Assembly (NCBI GenBank): GCA_031835245.1
Contig: JAVKOQ010000245.1
Coordinates: 35,001-78,897 of the forward strand
DNA length: 43,897 bases
Direction of reading: 5' to 3'
Origin: Balamuthia mandrillaris
Taxonomy: Eukaryota > Discosea > Longamoebia > Balamuthiidae
Part shown: in pieces, positions 9,725-18,654 of the stretch
How positions within the stretch are numbered: position 1 is the first letter of the stretch
How the letters are laid out: each line of letters opens with the position of its first letter
Position numbers and translations under genes: made by a program
Notes under the pieces: model-generated
What the model was told of the DNA's origin: nothing
What the model saw: only the letters and a program-made list of their open reading frames with translations
Databases searched by the model: none

Positions 9725-9942
9725 TTTTTAACTGAACGATAAAACGTAAACTATTGTCGAAATAATTCATAAAATCAAAACAGCAAAAAATAATTGTGAA
9801 GTTTCGAAAAAATTGAAAAGTTTAAAAATTTGCAAACAAAAAATTTTTAACTGAACGATAAAACGTAAACTATTGTCAAAATATTTCATAAAATCATAAT
9901 TGCAAAAAATAATTGTAAAGTTTCTGAAAAAATTGAAAAACA
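9725..9942. repeat. About 119-base tandem duplication in divergent promoter
   Basis: Two copies start at 9,725 and 9,844 with TTTTTAACTGAACGATAAAA and stay nearly identical for about 100 bases. Differences are a few substitutions and one small indel in the A-rich end. The block sits between the U-box gene start (9,654, minus) and the Frizzled-like gene start (10,170, plus). Confidence 0.8.
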
Positions 9943-10169
9943 AGAATGCCTTGAGGCTTGACTCGACTTGACCGAGTTCATAAATTACATAACAGGCAAC
10001 GATAACTTGATTCGATTCATGACGGGTTGACTAGAGGGGCGCGAGCACAGGGGTTTGACGTATCCACTCTTTTGCATTTGATGTTTTGTTTTGTTTTGTT
10101 TTTTCAAACGAAGCAACTCACGTCAGTCTACTAGTTCAACAGAGGAACCCAACACGCACGAAAAAAAAA

Positions 10170-11537
10170 ATGTTCATTGGCTATACTTTATTGTTCTTGC
10201 TTCTGGTGGAATTCCAGTTTCCTTCCACAACGGCGGTTCCCGGTTACTGTCAAGAATGGGACGGAGAGCCTTCCCTCTGTCAGTCCTATGTCGGTCTAAA
10301 CGGTTTGACCCATTCCACCCCTGTTTTTCACTGTTTTGTTGTTGGTGGTCATGCTTCTTGTTTTGTCTTTCTCTTTTGTGGTGTGGAGGGTAATGCGTTG
10401 CTAACTCAAATTTGAAACAAACCAAAAGCTGGGATGCAGATATTTGTGCCAGAGAACAGAACATGGGAAGAGATCAGAGGGACTGTCATCGCGTTTACGG
10501 GTGGCAACGGGGCTTCAGCCAGCACACCCCAAGCATGCCAGACCAGTGCTATGGATATGGCTTGCAGAACGTACATTCGTCCATGCGTCGTGGATCCAGT
10601 TACAAATGGTATTGTAGCCTTTTTGTTGTTTTTGTTTTCGTTCTTTTTTGGTTGACCGTGCGTTATTGTTGTTTGAACAGAAACCATCGTTCATCCTGTG
10701 CAGCCTTGTCTCGTTGTGTGCCAACACTTCAGTACCTTTCTTTCTTTCTTTCATGTTTCTTCTTCCCCTCCTCCTTCTCCTCTCCTGTTTTGTCTCTCTC
10801 CTTCTTTTTCTTCGCCCTTCTTCAGTTCCTACTTTCGCTTACCTCAGTTGCCTGGTGCTTCATTCTGAAGGTGAGGTCTGCGCTTCAACATGGGAAAGCT
10901 ACGGAGCTCCATTGGGTTACGGACTTTTCTTCCCTGGCGGAGATGCACAAATGCCATTGGACTGCGGCGAGATAGACCCAGCCACCAACGCCTCGTTCTA
11001 CCAAAACACGACCTACCTCGTTGCGACCGATGCAGCAGATGAATATGCGGTGGCTCAATGCGGAGGAGCCCAACGAACGGCAAAGGCCTCCGATTGCGTG
11101 TATCCGTTGGTCCAGGCTTCTGAGAACCCGGTTCGTTGCGGCCTAGAATGCCCTTTGCCCAGTCTCGATGATGAACAGTGCGTTTCTTCCTTTGCTTTGT
11201 TTCCAAATTGTTGTCAAATATTTCCTATAACGGTTTCATTTTTTATTTTCGTCGTTCAAGATACGACGCGGTCAAGGTCTTGCAGTCCGTGTTGGGATGG
11301 CTGTCCTGGGTAAGTCCTTCTTCTTTCGCTTTATTTCTTCTCCCTTCTTCTTGTTCTTGTTCTTGTTCTTCTTTTCTTCTTCTTGTTCTCCTTCTTCTTC
11401 TTCTTGTTCTTCTTGTTCTTCTTGTTCTTCTTGTTCTTCTTGTTCTTCTTGTTCTTCTTCTTCTTCTTCTTCTTCTTCTTCTTCTTCTAGTTCTTCTTGT
11501 TCTTCTTGTTCTTCTTGTTCTCTTGTTCTTCTTCTTC

Positions 11538-11593
<56 letters not shown>

Positions 11594-12141
11594 CTTCTTC
11601 TTCTTCTTCTTCTTCTTCTTCTTCTTCTTCTTCTTCTTCTTCTCCTTTCTTTTGTTGTTATTGTTGTTCTCCTTCTTTTTGTTGTTATTCTTTCTCTTGT
11701 TGTGAAGCTTTCTTCAACCGTTTTCTCTCATTCACTCCCTTCGACTCACTCACTTCCTACAACAATAAATAAAGGCAACAAGTTTGTTCATGGCGGTAAC
11801 GTACACAATCGACCCAAAGCTGAGGCGATGGCCCTCCAACCTGATCACCATGGTGGCTCTCTCCGCCCACATGGCCGCCTGGGCCATCGTCTTCCCCTCT
11901 TTCGTCGGCCACGAGAACGTTTGGTGCAGCTTCAACGGAGACGTGGCCGTTCCGTACATGACGGTGATCTATGACCCCGATGCTCCCCTCGCCGAGCAGA
12001 GCTATCAGGTGGAATGGGATGCGATGTTCAAGAACCCTGTGTGCACATTGCAAGGAGGACTGTTGATGTTCGGGTTCTTGGCTGGAACTTGTTGGTGGGC
12101 TCTCATCGCCTTCAACATGGTCTTGCAGGTTTTGTATCTTT

Positions 12142-12195
<54 letters not shown>

Positions 12196-13226
12196 CTTTC
12201 TATCTTTCTGAAGTATGCATGTCGAAAAACAGCTGTACTTCAAAGAAAAGTTGCCACAGAGCAAAAAGTTTACCCGATGGCAACAGTTTACGTTCCACAC
12301 GATCGGCTGGGGCCTGCCTCTTATCTGCGCTTTTGTATGCATGGTTGCGGATCGCATTGCATTCTCCACAGCTGCCACTTTGTAATACTCTGCTCTGTTC
12401 TCTCCACTTCCCTCTCCCTTGTCCCTCTTTTGCTCTGCGAGAGGATGAACGATGTATTAACTTTGTTCCATTGCCTGTCTTTCGTTTCAGCTGTTTCGTT
12501 TCGAGCGAAGATGACGCTGTTTACTTGGGTATCTTCTGGTTGGCACCGGTCTGTTTATTGCTTGTTTTAGGACTGGTCTTCTTCGTGTGCAGCATCACAC
12601 GCATTCTCTATCTCGGCATCAAAGAAGGTTCTTGCAAGAAGTTGTTGTTCACCTACTATCGCATCGTGCTCTTCGTTTTCGTGTTCTTGACGGTGTACTG
12701 CTTCATCTTTGCGTACACCATCGAAGTGGAGGCCAACGAGGACACCGTCAAGGAGGGCTACAACGACTACTATGTGTGCTTGATTTACGCGAAACCGGAG
12801 GAAGGCTGTTCTCTCAGTCAAGACGTCACCAACTACGACCTTGTGCTCATTCGTTCCATCGGTTACTCTGGGTTGGGTACTGTTTTCTTCCTATCCTGCT
12901 TATTCTACACTTCCTTCAGAGCACTGACATTTGCTCTTCTTCTTGTTCTTGTTCTTCTTCTTCTTCTTGTTCTTCTTCTTCTTCTTCTTGTTCTTCTTCT
13001 TCTTCTTTTTCTTCTCTCTTCTCTCATCTCTTTCTCACCTGATATTATAGGACTATTTCTGTTCTTGACGTTTATGACTTTGGATTGGCGCAGAGTGTAT
13101 TCCCGAGCGTGGCAGAGCATGAGAACAGCCACCAGGGCCACCTCCAGCAGGTCCAAAAACAAGAGCGATAACAAGATGACCATCGAAGACCCTTCTGCAT
13201 TCAGCGAGAGCGAGATAGATGAATGA
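10170..13226 (+). CDS. Frizzled/Smoothened-like seven-transmembrane receptor
   Basis: Nine exons: 10170-10293 (or to 10302), 10429-10608, 10681-10731, 10871-11177, 11261-11309, 11775-12128, 12233-12381, 12491-12876, 13051-13226; 591 residues, phases consistent. Residues 1-24 are a signal peptide. Residues about 27-225 are a Cys-rich extracellular region: the segment CQTSAMDMACRTYIRPC and later paired Cys resemble a Frizzled CRD, with a final CPLPSLDDEQYDA before helix 1. Seven hydrophobic helices follow (for example GLLMFGFLAGTCWWALIAF and FHTIGWGLPLICAF, both typical Frizzled wording). The tail is short and basic then acidic. The Dishevelled-binding KTxxxW motif after helix 7 is absent, so signalling probably resembles the Fsl receptors of Dictyostelium rather than metazoan Wnt receptors. 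Two in-frame donors nine bases apart end exon 1. Confidence 0.82.
11345..11645 (+). repeat. Compound TTC/TTG/TTCTTG array in Frizzled intron 5
   Basis: Blocks of TTCTTG, then TTG, then TTC fill most of this 465-base intron. It is pyrimidine-rich on the coding strand and probably polymorphic in length. Poly-Cys, poly-Val, poly-Leu and poly-Ser frames over it are spurious. Confidence 0.9.
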
Positions 13227-13552
13227 AGAAGACAAACACCAAACAATTGGATAGCATATTTAAATAGTTGGCTAGAAACTCTCTCCGAGGTGAAACTCCA
13301 TCATTTCCTTGGCTTCGTGTGCAAGTGAGCAAACGACTCTCTCATCCTGCTCCTCTTCGAAGTGTTTTGCTTTCCTTCACTCCCTCCACCAGTTCAACAG
13401 CAAAAAAAAAAACAAAACAAATATGAAAAAAAGAATATTTACAAATGTATTCATAAATATTTACACTTTGAGGAAAACAACAACAACAATAACACACAAC
13501 AAAACAACTCACAATACACAACAAAACAAAAAACAAAAGAACGATAAACAGG
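13227..13552. other. Tail-to-tail intergenic region
   Basis: This gap separates the stop of the Frizzled-like gene from the stop of the minus-strand gene ending at 13,553. It is A/C-rich around 13,400-13,550 and carries several AATAAA-like strings. No gene was seen. Confidence 0.5.
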
Positions 13553-14959
13553 TTAACAATCCTCTTTCGACTCCACTTCCTTGCTGTGCCGCTCCGCCAT
13601 TCCACCCGCCACTTCCAACAGCTTCCTCTCTTCCTCCTCCTCTTCCTCCTCGCTCGAGGTTTTCGCCGAGTGCGCAGCAACCAAATCCACAAAATCGATC
13701 AGCTCGTCTTCATCGTCGTCCTCGCCTTTCTCCTCCTTCGTTGTTGCCGCTTTGCTTGATGGGTGAGTGGCGGAAGACGAGGACTTGGGCGAGAGCGTCA
13801 ACGTCTGAAACTCGCTCAACAACGCCTGGTCCTCTTTGTCCTTGTGAAGAGCGAGCAGCTGCGTCAGGTCCGTGTGAATGCTGTCCAGGCAATCATGGAA
13901 GCGGTCACGCCACGGTTGCCACCACGCGATGGCCTCGTCCACTTCTTGCGCCAGTTTTTGCTTGCGGCGGCGTTGCTTGCGTCGTTGCGCTTTGCTAGTC
14001 TCACTGGATCCCAAATAGTCACTAATCACTTTTGGATAAAGAATGAAAAAAAAAGCAATGCAAGGAGGAGAAGAGAATGGAGGAGGCAGAAGCAGAAGCA
14101 GAAGCAGAAGCAGAAGCAGAAGCAGAAGCAGAAGCAGAAGCAGAAGCAGAAGCAGAAGCAGAAGCAGAAGCAGAAGCAGAAGCAGAAGCAGAAGCAGAAG
14201 CAGAAGCAGCAGAAGCAGAAGCAGAAGCAGAAGCAGAAGCAGAAGCAGAAGCAGAAGCAGAAGCAGAAGCAGAAGCAGAAGCAGAAGCAGAAGCAGAAGC
14301 AGAAGCAGAAGCAGAAGCAGAAGAAAACAAGAACAAAGACGAAGACGAAGAACACGAGAAAAAGAAGCAAAAGAAGGAACAGGAAAAGGAGACAAACCTG
14401 GAAGCGGTGAATCATTTGCCAAATCTCGCAACGCCTCATCCACTTCCACAAAACGAGAGGTGATATCCTGCAACCAGCTCCTATGCTGCTTCCAAAACCG
14501 CTTCATCACCGCTCCTTCCGTTGCTTCTCCACTTTCTTCTTCTCCTTTCTCGTTCGTCTTGTTCCGTTTCTTATTTGTTTTTGGTTCTTTCTGGTTTTCT
14601 CTGAGATCCTCTGCGCCAGCCGCCAGCTCCACCGTCACAGAAAGAGAGAGAGGAGGCATGGAGTGCGTCGTGACCGTTGTTCCAATCTCTTTCCCACTTC
14701 CGCTTCTGCTTCTTATTCTTGTTTCTTCTTTGATGTTGCTTTTGCCATTGATGGAGGATACCTCTTCCTGAAGGAATAAAGAAAGCTCCGCAAGGAGCTC
14801 CGTGAACAGGTTACGAGCCCTTCGTCTTTCGTGCCGCAGTTGCTCCAACCATGTCTCTTGCATCATCGAGCTTGCTGGTAGGCGCTTCATCTACAAAAAA
14901 AAAAGTAGCAAAAATGAGTAGGTGAGTCACAAATCATCCAACAGATGGAAGAGAGAAGA

Positions 14960-15005
<46 letters not shown>

Positions 15006-15110
15006 AAAAATATTAGGATTTTTGCAAAAAAAAACTAAAGGTACCAGATTGGCAAGAATAAAAGTGGACTCCACCAGAGCCACCAATCGAACCCTTAAAT
15101 CGTACGCCAT
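13553..15110 (-). CDS. Unrecognised charged, helical protein
   Basis: Three exons on the minus strand: 15110-15045, 14890-14398, 14028-13553; 344 residues. The first exon (MAYDLRVRLVALVESTFILAN) joins in phase 0 across a strong acceptor (T-run then GTAG) to MKRLPASSMMQETWLEQL. I recognise no family. The protein is predicted to be mostly helical: a Trp/Leu/Arg-rich N-terminus (ETWLEQLRHERRRARNLF), a charged low-complexity middle, a segment RSWLQDITSRFVEVDEALRD, a basic stretch QRRKQRRRKQK and a second helical part (WWQPWRDRFHDCLDSIHTDL). The end is acidic (EDDDEDELIDF, then a Glu run). Coiled-coil scaffold or chromatin-associated roles are possible, but nothing here decides. The intron between exons 2 and 3 stays open in frame and would encode poly-Leu if retained. 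Confidence 0.68.
14090..14325 (-). repeat. (GAAGCA)n hexanucleotide array, about 38 units
   Basis: A near-perfect array of GAAGCA on the plus strand (CTTCTG on the coding strand) with one three-base slip near 14,206. It sits in an intron of the minus-strand gene. Long Ala-Glu, Ser-Arg and poly-Leu open frames arise from it and are not real. Confidence 0.92.
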
Positions 15111-15669
15111 GGCTTCGATGCTATATAGTCCGTCCGGTGCTCAAACAAAAAAAAAAACACACCGTACTTCTTTGGAAAAGGAGAGAAGGGAAAAAAAAAA
15201 GCTCTCTTCTACGCGTTGCTTTTCTCCTAACACCACTACTTGCAGCACTCAAAAGGGGGTAAGCACTCTCCCTCCAAACGTCCCCCAAGAGAAATCTTCG
15301 CGTCGGTTTTTTGTCCTTTCGTTCTGTTTCCTTTCTCTCTGTTCTGCACCCAAATCGCCAACGATCATGATCACCAGCCACTCCCTCGTGGTCTTTGATT
15401 TTTTGCGCCAATCCGTTTTCGAAAGGCTATCATTTTTTCGATCTGGTCCTCCGGAGTCCCATAATCCGTCGAGAATTCAGCAAGGAAACCGTTTAAAAGG
15501 GGACCGGCGCAATTTTTTGTTGGGGAGATTTGATGAAAACCTTTTTACCACTTGTTACCCTAGTGCTTCGATGAAGGGAACTAACTAAAGAACATCTAAG
15601 GGGCTGATCCCTCCCTCTCTTTTTTTTTTTGCATGGTGTGTCGTTGGATTCCCGCTGTCGCCTGGACAA
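15111..15669. other. Intergenic region without a supported gene
   Basis: This lies upstream of the minus-strand gene that starts at 15,110. A TATATAG string at 15,122-15,128 is only about a dozen bases before that ATG. Open frames on both strands have no domain wording. Nothing else was recognised. Confidence 0.4.
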
Positions 15670-15841
15670 TTCTTCTGTCTGCCGTCGTAGCCTTTTTTTG
15701 AAGTCTTTCTGGAGTGCCTGGGGAGCATCGGGCGTTAACGGTTTAACCGTTGGCCATGGGATGAATAAAGTACCTACAGCAGGTTGCTCTCTCCTTGCGC
15801 CATGTATGAAGCAGTTTCTCGGCAAAATGCACGTTGAAGTT
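15670..15841 (-). pseudogene. Decayed 5' half of a ubiquitin-fold CaaX gene
   Basis: Read on the minus strand, FNVHFAEKLLH aligns with LDVNFTEKLPH of the intact copies, and PDAPQALQKDFKKRLRRQTEE aligns with GDAHAAFRKLFDETIQRQTEG. At least one stop and a frame change interrupt it. It lies just downstream of the 3'-half fossil at 15,938-16,140. It is the most diverged member of the array. Confidence 0.6.
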
Positions 15842-15937
15842 AGCAGTCAATGCGGGGTTGGCAGAACAGACAAGAAACAAAGAAAAACCAAAGTTGTTTA
15901 TATACTGGATTTTCCACCAAAGAAAAAAACAAGGATG

Positions 15938-16140
15938 AGTTCGGAACAGAGTACAACACGGGGCTGAGGCTGTTTGTCGTACAATCAACGAGAGAGCTTC
16001 TCTGGACTCCAAGAGGTCGTGCAACTTCTCTCCCTCGGTCACTGCTCCGCCTTTGTGCTTTGTCTCCAAGGTCTCCACCTTGACCTCCATCTTTGCACAT
16101 CTGGGCGCTCCCTTCTGTTGACCTTTAATGACTTTTAAAT
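15938..16140 (-). pseudogene. Decayed 3' half of a ubiquitin-fold CaaX gene, stop lost
   Basis: On the minus strand this encodes LETKHKGGAVTEGEKLHDLL, then EALSLIVRQ and the CCTLF ending shared with the intact copies. The stop codon after CCTLF is CGA instead of TGA (positions 15,943-15,941), so the frame runs on. No matching 5' half lies upstream. A (GA)n array at about 16,234-16,270 follows, in the place where intact genes here carry introns. Confidence 0.7.
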
Positions 16141-16233
16141 ACCTTGGAAGAGTTTGTCTCGTGTGATTGTCCAACAATGTGTTGTGCTATGGACACGACA
16201 ACCAGTGAACCGACCAAGAGAGACCAGAAGAGT

Positions 16234-16273
<40 letters not shown>

Positions 16274-16562
16274 GTGCTAGAGGAATTTGAGTATCTCCTT
16301 GATTTGAACAAACGAAAACGCGGTCTCGAGGTCTCAACCTGTAGGCCCTTGCCATCCTCCACTCTTTTAAACTGAACTGAAAAAAAGAAAAGAGTTGTCA
16401 TTAGCATTCTGTTTGGTAACACCTATCAGGAACAGTCTTTGCTAATAATGGTTGGGCAATTCTACACACCCATCTGATATAATATGTTGTTAAACAATAG
16501 CACATAACATTTAAATAGCTTGACTATACAAACAACTAAACATTAAAACAACACACTAAATA
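16141..16562. other. Gap between two UBL fossils
   Basis: The region contains the (GA)n array at about 16,234-16,270 and an AT-rich stretch (16,400-16,562) with TTTAAAT. The AT-rich part may be the former promoter of the plus-strand fossil at 16,563. No intact gene was seen. Confidence 0.4.
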
Positions 16563-16765
16563 ATGAGGCGCCAAATCGCAACCGTAACCGTCCGCTTGGA
16601 CGTGAATTTTACGGAGAAGCTACCTCACGGGCCGTACGCGGAGCAAGGGCAAGGAAGAACCCCATTACATTCTCTACATTTTAGCCACGGCCACCGTTGG
16701 GGATGCTCACGCGGCCTTTAACAAGCTTGCTGATGAGACCCTCGAGAGAGTTTGGTCGGCTGACC
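16563..16765 (+). pseudogene. Inverted 5' half of a ubiquitin-fold CaaX gene
   Basis: An ATG at 16,563 opens MRRQIATVTVRLDVNFTEKL and continues PHGPYAEQGQG, closely matching the intact minus-strand copies. A one-base insertion near 16,660 then shifts the frame. In the shifted frame ATATVGDAHAAFNKL is still readable. The 3' half with the CaaX box is missing. The orientation is opposite to every other member of the array. Confidence 0.75.
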
Positions 16766-17315
16766 GCGCTAGTCAATTGCGACCTCTCTTCTAACCAATT
16801 GGTGGCACTGCCTTGCTCTGCGGTTTGTCTTCTTCTGAATATGCTCACCCAACCCCTTCGCCAGCGAGAAGCACCGTTGCAACACATGAAAGAGAATGAT
16901 GGAGAGCAAGAACAAGAGGAGGAGACGATAAGAGTGAAGACCAACTCTTACCCCCCCATGAGGAACAACTGTGCAACTGTGAAAAGTTTGTGGCACTTGA
17001 GCGGAGAGGCGGTGCTGAGGAACAAGATTTTGCCAACAGACCTGTTGACGCCTGTCCCAGACCTTCCATCAGTTCCAGGAGACCAAGAGGAACCGGTCAG
17101 CCGGAATGTGTTCTTTGTGGGCGAAACAGTGGTTTCCTATCTTCGGCCAGGTAGTGCAGGGAACGCTCAGGCTACAACCAGAGGCTGCAAAGAATGACCT
17201 TGGTTTCTGAAGCGAGTTTACACCTGAAGAGACTAAGTTATAATCTTTGTTGACTTGGGCCAGCAACATGTTTGAGTATCATGTAGGGTTTTATCCAAAC
17301 AAAACAAATATGAAT
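16766..17315. other. Unassigned region with a lone leucine-rich-repeat-like segment
   Basis: A plus-strand frame near 16,750-16,830 reads EFGRLTALVNCDLSSNQLVA, good leucine-rich-repeat wording, but only one unit is visible. The rest of the frame (to 17,197) has no recognisable domain. This may be a scrap of a decayed LRR gene next to the UBL fossils. Support is weak. Confidence 0.25.
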
Positions 17316-17786
17316 TCAAAACAGAGTGCAACAAACAATCACTGGGATAACACTTTGTCGTACGATCATCGAGAGAGCTTCTCCGGACTCCAAGAGGTCG
17401 TGCAGCTTCTCACCCTCGGTCACCGCTCCGCCTTTGCACTTGGTCTCCAAGATTTGCATCTTTGCCTTTACGGTCCTTCCCTCGTATTGACGTTGGATGG
17501 TCTCGTCAAAGAGCTTGCGAAAGGCCGCGTGAGCGTCCCCGACAGTGGCTGTGGGCTGAATGTAGAGAATGTAATGGGTTTGCCCTTGCCCTTGCTCCAC
17601 GTACGGACCGTGAGGCAGCTTCTCCGTAAAATTCACGTCCAAGCGGATGGTTTGGGTGGCGGTGTGCTGCTGAGCGCTTGTGCCGTGGTGCCTATGGCTG
17701 AAGTTGGACCCCGTGTGACCACTCGTGCTGTGAAAGTGGCTACGGCCGTGACCACTCGTGCTGTGAAAGTGGTTGTTCCTCCTCAT
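17316..17786 (-). CDS. Membrane-anchored ubiquitin-fold-like protein with CaaX box
   Basis: An intact single-exon gene of 156 residues. Residues 1-40 are His/Ser-rich and contain an 11-residue tandem duplication (HFHSTSGHGRS, then HFHSTSGHTGS). Residues about 44-145 look like a beta-grasp domain: IRLDVNFTEKLPHGPYVEQG, ILYIQPTATVGDAHAAFRKLF and a closing KGGAVTEGEKLHDLLESG then EALSMIVRQ, which parallels the end of ubiquitin. The C-terminus is CCTLF: a CaaX box (CTLF, Phe last, which favours geranylgeranylation) preceded by a second Cys that could be palmitoylated. UBL3/MUB proteins share this plan (CC-aaX after a ubiquitin fold) and sort cargo at membranes. Assignment to that family is by inference. 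It is the only wholly intact member of the local array. Confidence 0.65.
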   Translation of the reverse strand: MRRNNHFHSTSGHGRSHFHSTSGHTGSNFSHRHHGTSAQQHTATQTIRLDVNFTEKLPHGPYVEQGQGQTHYILYIQPTATVGDAHAAFRKLFDETIQRQYEGRTVKAKMQILETKCKGGAVTEGEKLHDLLESGEALSMIVRQSVIPVIVCCTLF

Positions 17787-18164
17787 TCTCTGTCGTTGTT
17801 GTGTTGCACCGGAACAAGTTTTTTTTGTGGTTTCCAGCTAAGCTGTTATCATTTGTTGCTTTGTTTAAAGTATCTAAGGCCATTATGATGCGTTTTATTG
17901 GCACATCAACAACCATTATTAACCTGCCAAAGGCCAAGAAACCTCCGCAAGACGGAATATTGGGAACCTAGTCGGCGGCATAAAACAGAGCGTTTGGCAC
18001 TCTGAAACCCCCTCACAAAGCAAAAACTCAGCCACACTGAGTTCGACAGAAAGGTACGCCTACTCTTTTGACTGCTCTTTGCTCTATCTGCGTTTCAAGA
18101 AGTTCTTGCACAGATACTTTCACTTTGTTATACACGATTATTAATAAAGGAGGAAGGAATGAGT
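17787..18164. other. Spacer between the two UBL-CaaX copies
   Basis: This holds the upstream region of the intact copy (start at 17,786) and the 3' flank of the copy ending at 18,165. There is an AT-rich part at 17,830-17,940. No other gene was recognised. Confidence 0.4.
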
Positions 18165-18537
18165 TCAGAACAGAGTGCAACAGCCCGTTGAGATTTTTTG
18201 TCGTACTATCAACGAGAGAGCTTCTCCGGACTCCAAGAGGTCCTGCAACTTCTCTCCCTCGGTCACCGCTCCGCCTTTGCACTTGGTTTCCAGGATCTCC
18301 ATCGTTACCCCTATCTTTATTATTTTGGGTACTCCCTCGGTTTGGCGTTGGATGGTCTCGTCAAAGAGCTTGCGAAAGGCCGCGTGAGCGTCCCCGACGG
18401 TGGCTGTGGGCTGAATGTAGAGAATAAAGTGGGTTTGCCCTTGCCCTTGCTCCACGTACGGCCCGTGGGGCAGCTTCTCCGTAAAATTCACGTCCAAGCG
18501 GAAGGTTTGGGTGGCGGTGTGCTGCTGAGCAACTGAA
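18165..18537 (-). CDS. Second UBL-CaaX copy, 5' end unresolved
   Basis: The frame from 18,537 to the stop at 18,165 encodes AQQHTATQTFRLDVNF, the same ubiquitin-fold body as the intact copy at 17,316, an insertion (PKIIKIGVTM) before ILETK, and the CCTLF ending. The block starts directly after a good acceptor (GGCATTGCAG) on the minus strand. No in-frame ATG lies upstream, so the first exon is either unseen or lost. The start codon of the plus-strand F-box-tubulin gene (18,543) is only five bases beyond the acceptor-side boundary. It could be a live gene with a distant first exon or a 5'-truncated copy. Confidence 0.55.
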
Positions 18538-18542
18538 CTGCA

Positions 18543-18614
18543 ATGCCGAAAACAAACAAGAAGAAGAGAACGTAAAGGACATGCAAGGTTGATTGCAACT
18601 CTTTTCTCCTTCCA

Positions 18615-18654
<40 letters not shown>

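Noticed and set aside
11178-11760. Long Leu/Val/Ser/Cys frames
   Set aside because: They translate the TTC/TTG array in intron 5 of the Frizzled-like gene.
14043-14340. Poly-(Ala-Glu), poly-(Ser-Arg), poly-(Cys-Phe) and poly-Leu open frames
   Set aside because: All derive from the GAAGCA array, which has no stop codon in any frame; the array lies in an intron.
15122-15128. TATATAG as a TATA box of the minus-strand gene starting at 15,110
   Set aside because: It is only about a dozen bases before the ATG, too close unless translation starts further downstream.
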